From the NCBI GenBank assembly GCA_016714015.1, contig JADJNZ010000001.1, forward strand, positions 248,001 through 312,000: a DNA stretch of 64,000 bases, read 5' to 3'. Within the stretch, counting starts at the first letter, position 1; each line of letters opens with the position of its first letter. The DNA comes from Gemmatimonadota bacterium (GTDB taxonomy: Bacteria > Gemmatimonadota > Gemmatimonadetes > Gemmatimonadales > Gemmatimonadaceae). A program made the translations under genes and the position numbers. The notes beneath the pieces were generated by a model. That model was not told the DNA's origin. It searched no databases and worked only from the letters and a program-made list of their open reading frames with translations. Positions 17,784 to 27,078 of the stretch are shown here, in pieces.

Positions 17784-19834
17784 CAGGCCTCCACCTGCAC
17801 GTACGTGCCGGGAGCCGCCGGATCCTCGACGAACCAGGCGGCCGAGCCGTCGGCGGCGCGCCCGAGGCGCGCGCCGGGGACGGGCGGCGTGCTGAAGCGC
17901 TCGGCGGCGGGCGCGATGCTCGGCGCGGCGGCAGGCGAGGTCCAGAAGCGCGCGGCGAACATCCGCGCGATGGCGCGACGGAAGGCGGCGACGACCGCCG
18001 CGAGATCGTCGTCGCTGTGCGCGAGCGTGAGATAGGTCGGGAAGCCCTCGAGCAGATGCACGCCCTCGTCGCGGAGGAAGTGCCAGAGGAAGGTGTTGAG
18101 CGGATCGCGCGGGTCGGTGGCCTTCAGGTGCATGATCGACCCGAAGTGCTCCATGGAGACCGGCGCCTGGAGTTCGCGCGCGACGGCCTGCATGGCGGCG
18201 ACGAAGCGCGCCGCGCGGGCGTTGAGGTCGGCCTGCAACGACGGTCCCGCGTCGCGCAGGTAGCGCAGCGTGGCGACCGTCGCCGCGAGCGCGAGCGGGT
18301 GGCGCACGAAGGTGCCGGCGAAGAACGAGACGCCCTGCTCCGGCGCGCTCTCGTCGCCGAAGGCCCAGGGGCCGCCGTCGAGCACGTCGATGAAGGGCCG
18401 CCGGCCGGCGACGACGCCGATGGGGAGTCCGCCGCCGAGCACCTTGCCGTAGGTGACGAGGTCGGCCTCGACGCCGAAGTGGTGCTGGGCACCGCCCGGA
18501 TGCACGCGGAAGCCGGTGACGACCTCGTCGAGGATCAGCACCGCGCCCGACTCGCGCGTGATGCCGCGCAGCGCATGGAGGAACTCGCGCGGCTGGAGCG
18601 CCGGATGCCGCGACTGCACCGGCTCGACGAGGACCGCGGCGAGCTCGTGCGCGTGCGCGCGGATGTACTCGAGGGCGCGATCGCTGCCGTACTCGAGCAC
18701 CGTCATGTCGTCCACCGCGCGCTGCGGGACACCCGGGGCGCTCGGCACGGTGCGAGGGCCGCGCGGCCCGTCGATCCCGCGCAGGAGCACCTCGTCGAAG
18801 TTGCCGTGGTAGTCCACCGCGAAGGTGACGACGCGCGTGCGCCCGGTGACCGTGCGCGCGATGCGCAGCGCGGCCTGCACCGCCTCGGAGCCGGTGCAGA
18901 CGAAGGTCGCGCGATCGACGCCGGTGAGTTCGCAGACGAGCCGTGCCGCCTCGCCGGCGAGCGGCGACGAGGGCCCGAGCTCGAAGCCGCGCTCGAGCTG
19001 CGCGCGCACGGCCGCGACGACGAACGGCGGATTGTGCCCGAAGAAGGTCGGACCGAAGCCGCTGAGCAGGTCGATGTAGCGATTGCCGTCGAGATCCCAG
19101 AGGTACGCGCCGTCGGAGCGGTCGACGACGAGGGGATACACGATCTCCTTCCACTGGTCGTTCCAGCCGCTCGCGGTGCGCGGGTCGGCGTGCACGGCGC
19201 GCTCGGCGCCGATGATCGCCTTGGAGCGGGCGGTCTTGCGGTTCCACGCCTCGGCGAACTGCCGGACCGCCGCGTCCTGGTGCGGCGTGAGCGCTCCCGG
19301 TTCGGCGCCGGCGGACACGACGGGGCGGGCGACCGGGCGGGCGACGGGGCGCGCGCGGGGGGCGGACGGCTTCGTGACCGGCGCAGGGGCCGCGGCCTGC
19401 ACGAGCGCGATGCCCTCGGCGTTCGCGACGGCCTGCAACTGCGCCTTCATGAGTTCGAGCTGCGCGACCATCATCGGCACCATCGCGGCCGCGCCCTCAC
19501 CCGTCGCCGTGCGGACCGCGGCGGACAGCGCGTCGGGCGCGGCGGCCGGTGCGGTCGATCGCGCGGCGTCGTGCGTGGGGGCCGTCTCCCGCTCCGCGCC
19601 CTCGGCGGCGATGCGCGCGCAGACCGCGTCGATCGTCCGCGTGGTGGTGAAGAACTCGCGGAAGCCGATGGTGATGCCGAAGCGGCGCTGCAGGCGCGAC
19701 GCGAGCTGCGTGAGCGTGAGCGAATCGAGGCCGAGCTCGGCGAGCGACGTGGCGGGATCGAGCTCATCGGCGGTGATGCCGGTGAGTTCCTCGATCAGCG
19801 ACGCGACGGCCTCGCGCAACGCGGGCGTGCTCAC
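17783..19834 (-). CDS. Carrier protein-PLP aminotransferase fusion of the hybrid assembly line
   Basis: 683 residues, GTG start overlapping the previous stop (GTGA). Residues 1-80 are a carrier domain ('ELGLDSLTLTQLASRL', Ser about 40 for phosphopantetheine). An Ala/Pro-rich linker (about 90-190) follows. The rest is a class III (GSA-type) aminotransferase: 'LWDLDGNRYIDLLSGFG', 'FVCTGSEAVQAALRIAR', 'ILDEVVTGFR' and the PLP Lys in 'VTYGKVLGGGLPIG' (about 464). In mycosubtilin and microcystin synthases such ACP-linked domains convert a beta-keto thioester to a beta-amino thioester. The KS-AT protein lies just upstream, so the same reaction is inferred here. Confidence 0.92.
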   Translation of the reverse strand: MSTPALREAVASLIEELTGITADELDPATSLAELGLDSLTLTQLASRLQRRFGITIGFREFFTTTRTIDAVCARIAAEGAERETAPTHDAARSTAPAAAPDALSAAVRTATGEGAAAMVPMMVAQLELMKAQLQAVANAEGIALVQAAAPAPVTKPSAPRARPVARPVARPVVSAGAEPGALTPHQDAAVRQFAEAWNRKTARSKAIIGAERAVHADPRTASGWNDQWKEIVYPLVVDRSDGAYLWDLDGNRYIDLLSGFGPTFFGHNPPFVVAAVRAQLERGFELGPSSPLAGEAARLVCELTGVDRATFVCTGSEAVQAALRIARTVTGRTRVVTFAVDYHGNFDEVLLRGIDGPRGPRTVPSAPGVPQRAVDDMTVLEYGSDRALEYIRAHAHELAAVLVEPVQSRHPALQPREFLHALRGITRESGAVLILDEVVTGFRVHPGGAQHHFGVEADLVTYGKVLGGGLPIGVVAGRRPFIDVLDGGPWAFGDESAPEQGVSFFAGTFVRHPLALAATVATLRYLRDAGPSLQADLNARAARFVAAMQAVARELQAPVSMEHFGSIMHLKATDPRDPLNTFLWHFLRDEGVHLLEGFPTYLTLAHSDDDLAAVVAAFRRAIARMFAARFWTSPAAAPSIAPAAERFSTPPVPGARLGRAADGSAAWFVEDPAAPGTYVQVEA

Positions 19835-22800
19835 TCCGTGGCTCCCACTGCGGAGGGATCCGCGGTCACGCTGCGCAGCACGCTGAGCTGGTCCTGGATG
19901 AGATGGAGTTGATCCTGCAGCAGGCCACGCAGGTCGCGGGCGGTGCCGGTCTGACGGGAACGGACACCCGCGTCGCGCGACGGCTCGACCCACAGCCGAC
20001 GCCGCTCGAACGGGTATCCGGGCAGTGCCGCACGAGAAACGGTCAAGAGACTGTCGAATCCACTCCAAGTCAACCCATCGAGGCCACTTCGCCAGAGGGC
20101 ACCGACCGCGGTCAGGAAATCCCCGAACTCCTGCGCCTGGTCGCGTGCCGGCAGGAGGGCCGCGCTCACCGCGCGAGCACCGAGGTTCTGGAGACCGAGG
20201 GCGGACAACGACTCGCGCGGTCCGGCCTCGACGAGCAGCACCGGACGGTCGGCGGCAGCGGCCACGAGCCCATCGGCGAAGCGCACCGGCTCCCGCAGCT
20301 GGCGCGCCCAGTACGCGGGATCGATCGCATCCGCGGCCGTGATGAACGTGCCGCTCACGCACGAGATGAACGGGATCGTCGGTGAGCGCAGTGTCACCTT
20401 CCGCATCACCGACTCGAAACGACTCGCCGCGTCGTCCATCGAGGGCGAGTGGAAGGCGTGCGAGGTCTGCAGGCGGCGACAGCCGATGTCGTCGGCCGTG
20501 AGCGCGACCTCGAGCGTGGCGATCGCGGCCTCGGGACCGGCGAGGACGCAGAGTCGCGGCGCATTCACGGCCGCGACGACGACGTCCGCGCCGAGGCGGG
20601 GCCGCACCTGCTCGGCGGGGAGCCGTACCGCGAGCATCGCGCCGCCGGGCATCGCGGCCATGAGCCGGCCGCGCGCGACCACCGCGCGCATCGCGTCGTC
20701 CGGGGTCATCACCTCGGCGAGCGCGGCGGCGGCGAACTCGCCGATGCTGTGCCCGACCATCGCCGCGGGACGGAGCCCGCCGGCGAGCAGCCGCTGACCG
20801 AGCGCGTACTCCAGCGCGTAGAGCACCGGCTGCGCGATCTCGGTCTCGCGCAGCAGCGCGGCCGTGGTCGCGTCGTCGGCGAAGAGCCAATGCGTGAGCG
20901 ACTTGCCGCGAATGCGGCCGGCGGCCTTGGCGCAGCGGTCGATCGCCGCGCGGAAGATGGCGTCGGCGGCGTAGAGCGTCTTCCCCGCCCCGGCGGTCTG
21001 CGCGCCCTGGCCGGGGAAGAGGAGGATCGCGTCGCGCGCCGTGGTGCGCGGCAGCGCGTCGTCGCCCGCGGCGAGCTGATCCAGCGCGGTCGCGGCCTCC
21101 TCGCGCGACGAGGCGACGACGACGGCGCGGTGCTCGAAGGCGCGACGTCCGAGCCGCAGCTCGGCGGCGACGGCGTCGAGGGCGGGCGCCGGCTCGCGCC
21201 GCAAGCCCTCGGCGAGGTCGCGCGCGCGCGCGCGCAGGGCGCCCGGCGTGCGCGCCGAGAGGAAGAGCATCCGCGCCGTGCTCGGGGAGGGCGCGTCACG
21301 CCTCGTGCGGGTGCCGTCGCGGGAGGTTCCCCGCGACGCGGCGCTCGCGTCCGCCCCGCGATGCTCCTCGACGAGCAGGTGCACGTTGGTCCCGCCGACG
21401 CCGAACGAGCTCACGCCGGCGCGACGCGGGTGGCCGTCGGTCTCCCACGCGATCCCGTCGCGCGCGACGAGGAAGGGCGAGTCGGTGAAGTCGATGCGCG
21501 GATTGGGCGTCTCGACGTGCAGGGTGCGCGGGATGAAGCCGTGGCGCATCGCGAGGAGCACCTTGATCACGCTCGCGGCGCCGGCGGCCGCGGTGCAGTG
21601 ACCGATGTTCGACTTCACCGAGCCGATCCAGCAGAAGCGGCGGCGGTCGGTGGTGCGGGCGAAGGCGCGGGTGAGCGCCTCGACCTCGATGGGATCACCG
21701 AGCGGCGTGCCGGTGCCGTGCGCCTCGACGTAGCTCACCGAGTCGGCGCGCCAGCCGGCATCGGCGAAGGCGCGCGCGACGGAGGCCTCCTGGCCCTGCA
21801 CCGTCGGGGCGGAGAAGCTCGCGCGCCCCGCGCCGTCGTTGGTGACGCCGACGCCGTGGATGACGCCGAGGATGCGGAGCCCGTCGCGCTCGGCGTCGGC
21901 GAGGCGCATGAGGAGCACCATCGCGACGCCGTCGCTGAACACCGTGCCCGACGCGTCGGCGTCGAAGGTGCGGGTGCGGCCGTCGCGCGAGAACATGCCG
22001 CCCTCGACGTGCGCATGCCCGCTGTTCACCGGCACCGTCACCGACGCGCCGCCGGCGAGCGCGCGATCGCACTGCCCCGCGCGCAGCGCCTGCACCGCCA
22101 TCGCGATGGCGGTGAGCGACGTGGACGACGAGGTCTGCACCGCCATCGCGGGGCCGCGGAGGTCGAGGCGATGCGCGATGTGCAGCGCGGCGTAGTCCTT
22201 GTCGTTCTGGAAGAGCAGCGCCGCGTCGCCGAGGGCCTCGGCAAGCTCGGGATGCGTGCGGAGGTTCTGCGACGCGTAGGCGTTGTGCGAGACGCCGGCG
22301 TAGACGCCGGTGAGGCGCTCGCCGTCGCCGGGGACGATGCCGGCGTCCTCGAAGGCGTTCCATGCGGCCTCGAGCAGGAGGCGCTGCTGCGGGTCGGTGA
22401 TCTCGGCGAGGCGCGGGTTCATCCCGAAGAACTCGGGATCGAAATCCTCCACGCCGTCGAGCACGCCGCGCGCCGGCGAGTAGTGCGGCGCCAGGCGATC
22501 GGGGATCGAGGCATCGATCCCGTCGCGCGAGAAGTGGCGCACGCCGTCGCGCCCCTCGCGGAGGAGCGTCCAGAGCGCGTCGGGCGACGCGGCGCCGGGG
22601 AAGCGGCCCGCCATGCCGACGATCGCGATGCGCGCGTCGCGCGACGGAGCGTGGGACGGATCGTGCGTCGCGGCCCCGGACGACGCGCGCGACGTCGACG
22701 TCGCGCCACTCCTCACCACGCCCGACTCGCGCTCGGCGAGATGCGCCGCGAGCCGCGCGATGGTCGGGAACTCGAAGACGCGCACGATCGGCAGCTCCAC

Positions 22801-25194
22801 GCCGAGGCGGAGGCGGATGGCCTCGGCGAGCAACAGCGCGAGGAGCGACGTGCCGCCGACATCGAAGAAGGCCGCGTCGCGGTCGGTCACGGGCGCGCCG
22901 AGCAGCTCGGTCCAGATGCCGGCGAGCGCCGACTCGAGCGCGGTGAGCCGCGCGGGAGTCGCGGCCTGCGCCGCTGGCTGCGCCGCGCGCTGCGCCTCGG
23001 GCGGCGCGACGAACATCGACGCGATCGCGCGGCGATCGACCTTCTCGTGCGGCGTGAGCGGGAGGTGCTCGAGCACGACGAACTCGGCGGGCACCATGAA
23101 CGCCGGCAGTCGCTCGGTGGTCAGGCGCGTGGCAGCCGCGATGGCGGCCGGCGCCTTGGCGCGCGGCGCGAGCACGAGCGCCGCGCGGAGCCGCGCGCCG
23201 GCCCCTTCGCCGACGAGGACCACCGCCGCCGCGCGCACGCCGGAGGCGGCGACGAGGGTGCGCTCCACCTCCTCGAGCTCGACGCGATGGCCGCGCACCT
23301 TCACCTGCGCGTCGGCGCGGCCGAGGAACTCGAGCGTGCCGTCGGCGCGATGGCGGGCGAGATCACCGGTGCGATACACGCGTTCGCGACGGCCGCCGGG
23401 GAAGCGCGCGGTGACGAAGCGTTCGGCGGTGAGGTCGGCCCGTCCGACGTAGCCGAGGGCGAGGCCGTCGCCGCCGGTGCAGAGCTCGCCGACCATCCCC
23501 GGCGGCACGAGGCGCTGCGCGGCATCGAGGAGATAGACCGTCGTGTTGTCGATCGGCCGACCGATCGACACCGGCGCGTCCTCGGCGTCGCGCCCGCGGA
23601 CGCGGTACTCGGTGGTGTAGTTGTTCTCGGTGGGACCGTAGCCGTTCACCACGAGGAGCCGCGGGTAGCGCCTGGCCGCGCGCACCGCCTCGCGCGGGGG
23701 CATCGCCTCGCCGGCGACGAGGAGCAACCGGAGCGTGGCGAACCTGGCGAGCTGCGTCTGTGCCATCTCGCGGAAGATCCCCGGGGTCATGCAGCTCACG
23801 GTGATGCGATGCGCCGCGAGCAGGCCGCCGAGCTCGGCGAGGGAGTGGAGCGCCGCGGAGGACTGGTGGAGCGTCGCGCCGTTGAGCAGCGCCCCCCAGG
23901 TCTCGAAGAGGTTCACGTCGAAGGTGAACGGCGTGTGGCCGAGGACGCGATCGGTGGCGCGCACGCGCGTGAGGCGGTTGCCGACGACGAGGCGCACGAC
24001 GGCGCGGTGCGGGCACTCGACGCCCTTGGGCTCGCCGGTGCTCCCCGAGGTGAAGAGCACGTATGCCGGCCGCGCGCCGCCGCTCCGCGCCGCGGGGAGG
24101 AGCGCGGGGAGCGTCCCCGCGACGGGCGTGTCGAGCGGCGCGAGGACGATCAGGCGCGCGGCCCGTGCGCCGCTGCCGGCGATCGCCGCGGCCTGGTCGC
24201 GTCCGTTCGCGAGGCAGACGATGGCCTCGAGCCCGGCGATCTCGCGCATGCGCCGGAGCCGCGCGATGGGCTGCGTCGCCTCGAGCGGGACGGCGACCGC
24301 ACCGGCTTCGAAGACGCCGGCGAGCGCGACGGTCTGCGCGGCCGAGCGCTCGACGAGCACGCCGACGCGCGCGCCGGGCTTCACGCGCGCGGCGATGAGC
24401 TGGGCGCGAAGACGCACCGCCTGCGCGACGAGCTCGGCGTAGGTGAGCCGATGCTCGGCGTCCTCGACGGCGACGGCGGTGCGGCGCTGGGTCGCGGTCG
24501 CGCGGAGGAGCGCGGCGAGCGAGGCCTGCGCGGGATAGCGGTTCCGTCGACCCGCCCACGCGCCGAGGAGCCGTGCACGCTCGGTGGCGGTGACGAGGTC
24601 GATGGCGCCGAGCGCGACGCGCGGCGACCGGATGGCGGCGGCGAGCAGCGTGACTAGGCGCGCGAGGAGCTGCGCCACGACCTCGCGCGGCAGCCCCTGC
24701 GCCGAGAGCGCGAGCGACCCGCGCCCGGCGACCCGGACGATGGCGAGGTGGAGCGCGCGCTCGTCGGCGGCGGGAGCGCGCGGGACGGCGTCCGACTCGG
24801 CGGCGCGGATGCGTTCGGCCGCATCGTGCAGCGTCATATCCGCGTCAACGCCGACGAAGAGCGGCAGGACGCGCGAATCGCCACGCGTGACCAGCAGCGG
24901 GACGGCATCCTCGGGCGCGTAGCGGCGGAGGATGTCGGCGAAGGCGGCGACGAGCAGGCGCGGGATGGCGGTGTCGGCGACCGTGGCGCTCGCCTCGAGC
25001 GCGGCGATCACGGGCGCGGGGAGCGCGTGCGTGACCCGGAGCGGACGGACGGCGCGGCGTGCGGCGACCCACGGCAGCCCGGGCACCCGCCCCAGGCCCG
25101 CGATCGACTCCGCCTCCGTGCCGCCGTTCAAGAACGCATCCTCGAGGATCGTGGGTTCAGGTGGGGAGATCGAGATAGATGCAGATGCGTCCAA
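19831..25194 (-). CDS. Hybrid NRPS-PKS loading/extension protein, A-T-KS-AT, KS with Cys-to-Ser
   Basis: Up to 1787 residues. Residues about 45-230 resemble only the C-terminal lobe of a condensation domain, with no HHxxxDG. Adenylation: 'LFTSGSTGEPKGV' (about 385), 'NGYGPTENN' (about 521), 'RTGDLARH', 'EKVDRR'. Carrier: 'DVGGTSLLAL' (about 781). Ketosynthase (about 855-1280): 'VGMAGRFPGA', 'VEAHGTGTPLGDP' and 'NIGHCTAAAG' are intact, but the active site reads 'VQTSSSTSL' where 'VQTACSTSL' is expected (codon 22126-22128). Acyltransferase: 'LFPGQGAQ', 'VGHSIGEFAA' (about 1483), and HAFH typical of malonyl-CoA. The TTG start would overlap the thioesterase gene by 38 bp; a start further in is possible. 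Confidence 0.92.
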   Translation of the reverse strand: MDASASISISPPEPTILEDAFLNGGTEAESIAGLGRVPGLPWVAARRAVRPLRVTHALPAPVIAALEASATVADTAIPRLLVAAFADILRRYAPEDAVPLLVTRGDSRVLPLFVGVDADMTLHDAAERIRAAESDAVPRAPAADERALHLAIVRVAGRGSLALSAQGLPREVVAQLLARLVTLLAAAIRSPRVALGAIDLVTATERARLLGAWAGRRNRYPAQASLAALLRATATQRRTAVAVEDAEHRLTYAELVAQAVRLRAQLIAARVKPGARVGVLVERSAAQTVALAGVFEAGAVAVPLEATQPIARLRRMREIAGLEAIVCLANGRDQAAAIAGSGARAARLIVLAPLDTPVAGTLPALLPAARSGGARPAYVLFTSGSTGEPKGVECPHRAVVRLVVGNRLTRVRATDRVLGHTPFTFDVNLFETWGALLNGATLHQSSAALHSLAELGGLLAAHRITVSCMTPGIFREMAQTQLARFATLRLLLVAGEAMPPREAVRAARRYPRLLVVNGYGPTENNYTTEYRVRGRDAEDAPVSIGRPIDNTTVYLLDAAQRLVPPGMVGELCTGGDGLALGYVGRADLTAERFVTARFPGGRRERVYRTGDLARHRADGTLEFLGRADAQVKVRGHRVELEEVERTLVAASGVRAAAVVLVGEGAGARLRAALVLAPRAKAPAAIAAATRLTTERLPAFMVPAEFVVLEHLPLTPHEKVDRRAIASMFVAPPEAQRAAQPAAQAATPARLTALESALAGIWTELLGAPVTDRDAAFFDVGGTSLLALLLAEAIRLRLGVELPIVRVFEFPTIARLAAHLAERESGVVRSGATSTSRASSGAATHDPSHAPSRDARIAIVGMAGRFPGAASPDALWTLLREGRDGVRHFSRDGIDASIPDRLAPHYSPARGVLDGVEDFDPEFFGMNPRLAEITDPQQRLLLEAAWNAFEDAGIVPGDGERLTGVYAGVSHNAYASQNLRTHPELAEALGDAALLFQNDKDYAALHIAHRLDLRGPAMAVQTSSSTSLTAIAMAVQALRAGQCDRALAGGASVTVPVNSGHAHVEGGMFSRDGRTRTFDADASGTVFSDGVAMVLLMRLADAERDGLRILGVIHGVGVTNDGAGRASFSAPTVQGQEASVARAFADAGWRADSVSYVEAHGTGTPLGDPIEVEALTRAFARTTDRRRFCWIGSVKSNIGHCTAAAGAASVIKVLLAMRHGFIPRTLHVETPNPRIDFTDSPFLVARDGIAWETDGHPRRAGVSSFGVGGTNVHLLVEEHRGADASAASRGTSRDGTRTRRDAPSPSTARMLFLSARTPGALRARARDLAEGLRREPAPALDAVAAELRLGRRAFEHRAVVVASSREEAATALDQLAAGDDALPRTTARDAILLFPGQGAQTAGAGKTLYAADAIFRAAIDRCAKAAGRIRGKSLTHWLFADDATTAALLRETEIAQPVLYALEYALGQRLLAGGLRPAAMVGHSIGEFAAAALAEVMTPDDAMRAVVARGRLMAAMPGGAMLAVRLPAEQVRPRLGADVVVAAVNAPRLCVLAGPEAAIATLEVALTADDIGCRRLQTSHAFHSPSMDDAASRFESVMRKVTLRSPTIPFISCVSGTFITAADAIDPAYWARQLREPVRFADGLVAAAADRPVLLVEAGPRESLSALGLQNLGARAVSAALLPARDQAQEFGDFLTAVGALWRSGLDGLTWSGFDSLLTVSRAALPGYPFERRRLWVEPSRDAGVRSRQTGTARDLRGLLQDQLHLIQDQLSVLRSVTADPSAVGATE

Positions 25195-25900
25195 CGACAG
25201 CGGCGGCCTGCGAGTTCAGGTACTGGTGCCCTCCGGCGAACGACTCGTAGCGGACCGGACCGATCACCCGCTGTTCCCACCGCTTGAGCTCGGATTCCTC
25301 GGTGGTCGGATCGTCGGGACTCCAGAGCACGGTGAGAGGGAGATCGAGGGCCGGGACCGGTTCGGTCGGGACCTGTGCCATCAACGCCCAATCCCCTCTC
25401 AGCTTGTGCAAGACGGATGCCATCAAGAGGGGGTCCTGTTCGAGCTCCGGCGCGAGCCCGCCATTGAGGATCCGGAGCCCCTCGATCATCCCCGCGTCAT
25501 CCCGGAGATGCAGGTCGGGAAAGCGCAGCGGGACCTCGGCGGGCTCCTTCGCGGAGACGAAAAGGTGCAGGGGGGGTCTGCCAGTGGCGGCGAGCCGCCG
25601 GGCGACCTCGTAGGCCATGAGACCGCCCAGGGAGTGCCCGAACAGCGCGATGGGCATGAACGGGTCGTCCCGGAGGGCGGCGAGGATGCCGTCGAGATAG
25701 CGCGACAGGTCGGCCTCGGGGTCCTCGTCCGGACGGAGTTCGCACCCGGGTGGGGCGATCAGTCGCAGTTCGACGGCGGGGGGCAGGTGCCGGACCCAGC
25801 CGAGGTAGCCGGAGGGGCCGCTCCCCGCGTAGGGGAAGCAGACCAGCCGGAGGCGGGCCATCGGACGCGGGCGCGGGTTCCAGATCCAGGACCCGGCCAC
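25157..25900 (-). CDS. Type II (discrete) thioesterase of the NRPS/PKS cluster
   Basis: 247 residues from a GTG at 25900. The leader 'NPRPRPMARLRLVCFPYAG' matches the usual start of this family better than the internal ATG at 25861. Catalytic features: 'ALFGHSLGGLMAYE' (Ser), 'WSPDDPTTEE' (Asp) and 'AGGHQYLNSQ' (His). Such proteins clear mis-primed carrier domains and sometimes release products. It lies between ccdA (3-bp gap) and the first megasynthase gene. As the only canonical Ser thioesterase here, it could also replace the missing C-terminal thioesterase domain. Confidence 0.93.
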   Translation of the reverse strand: MAGSWIWNPRPRPMARLRLVCFPYAGSGPSGYLGWVRHLPPAVELRLIAPPGCELRPDEDPEADLSRYLDGILAALRDDPFMPIALFGHSLGGLMAYEVARRLAATGRPPLHLFVSAKEPAEVPLRFPDLHLRDDAGMIEGLRILNGGLAPELEQDPLLMASVLHKLRGDWALMAQVPTEPVPALDLPLTVLWSPDDPTTEESELKRWEQRVIGPVRYESFAGGHQYLNSQAAAVVGRICIYLDLPT

Positions 25901-25903
25901 CGG

Positions 25904-26632
25904 TCAGATCCGGTCGAGGATGAACTCGGGCGTCAGGTCCTGCAGCCAGCTGGACAGCATGGTGAAGCGTCCGGTCACCATGAGCAGGCCCACGAGGACG
26001 AGCATGACGCCGGCGATGCGGTTCACCCAGACCATCTGGTGCCGGAAGCGCGCGAACGCCGTCAGGAACTTGTCCACCATGAGCGCCGCGAGCAGGAAGG
26101 GCACGGCGAGGCCGGCCGAGTAGGCGGCGAGGAGGAGGAGTCCGCGCTGCAGGTCGCCCTCGGTCGCGGCCATGGTGAGGATCGCGCCGAGGATGGGGCC
26201 GATGCAGGGCGACCAGCCGGCGCCGAAGGCGATGCCGACGAGGAGCGTGCCGAGGTGGCCGATGGGCTTGCTGCTGAGGTGGAGCCGCGTGTCCTTCGCG
26301 AGGAAGGCGAAGTTGAACACGCCGAGCATGTAGAGGCCGAAGACGATGATGAGCGCGCCGCCGACGCGGCTGATCCACTCGCGATAGCGCAACATGACCT
26401 GGCCGAGCACGGTCGCGCCGGCGCCGAGGGCGAGGAAGATCAACGAGAAGCCGCAGACGAAGAAGAGCGCGTGCGTGAGCGTCTCGCGCTTGGTCTGCTG
26501 CATGTCCTCGAGCGTCATCCCGGTGATGAACGTGATGTAGCTCGGGACGAGCGGGAGGACGCAGGGGCTCAGGAAGCTGAGCAGTCCGGCGCCGAAGGCG
26601 ATGAGGAGGCCGAGCTGGCCGGCGGGTTCCAC
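25904..26632 (-). CDS. ccdA: CcdA/DsbD-family thiol-disulfide transmembrane protein
   Basis: 242 residues from a GTG at 26632, which shares one base with the Fur stop. Six hydrophobic helices are visible. The two conserved membrane Cys are in 'LSFLSPCVLPLVPSY' and 'GAGWSPCIGPILG', the redox pair that carries electrons from cytoplasmic thioredoxin to the periplasm for cytochrome c maturation or other disulfide reduction. No thioredoxin-like partner lies beside it. The frame is open upstream, but that part overlaps fur and is not membrane-like. Confidence 0.9.
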   Translation of the reverse strand: MEPAGQLGLLIAFGAGLLSFLSPCVLPLVPSYITFITGMTLEDMQQTKRETLTHALFFVCGFSLIFLALGAGATVLGQVMLRYREWISRVGGALIIVFGLYMLGVFNFAFLAKDTRLHLSSKPIGHLGTLLVGIAFGAGWSPCIGPILGAILTMAATEGDLQRGLLLLAAYSAGLAVPFLLAALMVDKFLTAFARFRHQMVWVNRIAGVMLVLVGLLMVTGRFTMLSSWLQDLTPEFILDRI

Positions 26633-27078
26633 TAGTGGTGTCCTCGCGTCTGGCAGTCCTTGCAGACGCCGTGGATGACGAGCCGGTGGCGCTGGCGCAT
26701 GAACCCGCGCGACTCGGCGACGATCGTGGTCATGCGTTCGAGCCGTTCGTCGCGGAACTCCTCGACGCGGCCGCACTGGGTGCAGACGAGATGCTCGTGA
26801 TGCGGGATGTCGCGGGCGGGCTCGAAGCGGCGGAAGCCCTCGCCGAAGTCGCGCTCGACGACGAGCCCGCTCTCGAGGAGGGTGTCGATGGTGCGGTAGA
26901 CGGTGGCGGTGCCGACGGCGCGCCCGCGGGCGGAGACCTCCTGCGCGACCTCCTCGGCGGAGAGATGCCGCTCGGAGGTGAGGAGCACGTCGGCGATGGC
27001 GAGCCGCTGCGCCGTGACGGGCAGGTTGTGCTCGCGGAGGTAACCGACGAAGCGCTCGACTACGGGGTGGTCCGGCAC
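26632..27078 (-). CDS. Fur-family metalloregulator
   Basis: 148 residues from a GTG at 27078, overlapping the previous gene by 19 bp. The N-terminal winged helix ('LPVTAQRLAIADVLL', 'GTATVYRTIDTLLESG') and the C-terminal metal/dimer domain ('HHEHLVCTQCGRVEEF', 'HGVCKDCQTRGHH') are complete, with two CxxC pairs for structural zinc. The subgroup (Fur, Zur, PerR) cannot be fixed by eye. It sits at the head of the same overlapping gene run as ccdA and the NRPS/PKS genes, so it is probably co-transcribed with them and might regulate them. Confidence 0.9.
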   Translation of the reverse strand: MPDHPVVERFVGYLREHNLPVTAQRLAIADVLLTSERHLSAEEVAQEVSARGRAVGTATVYRTIDTLLESGLVVERDFGEGFRRFEPARDIPHHEHLVCTQCGRVEEFRDERLERMTTIVAESRGFMRQRHRLVIHGVCKDCQTRGHH

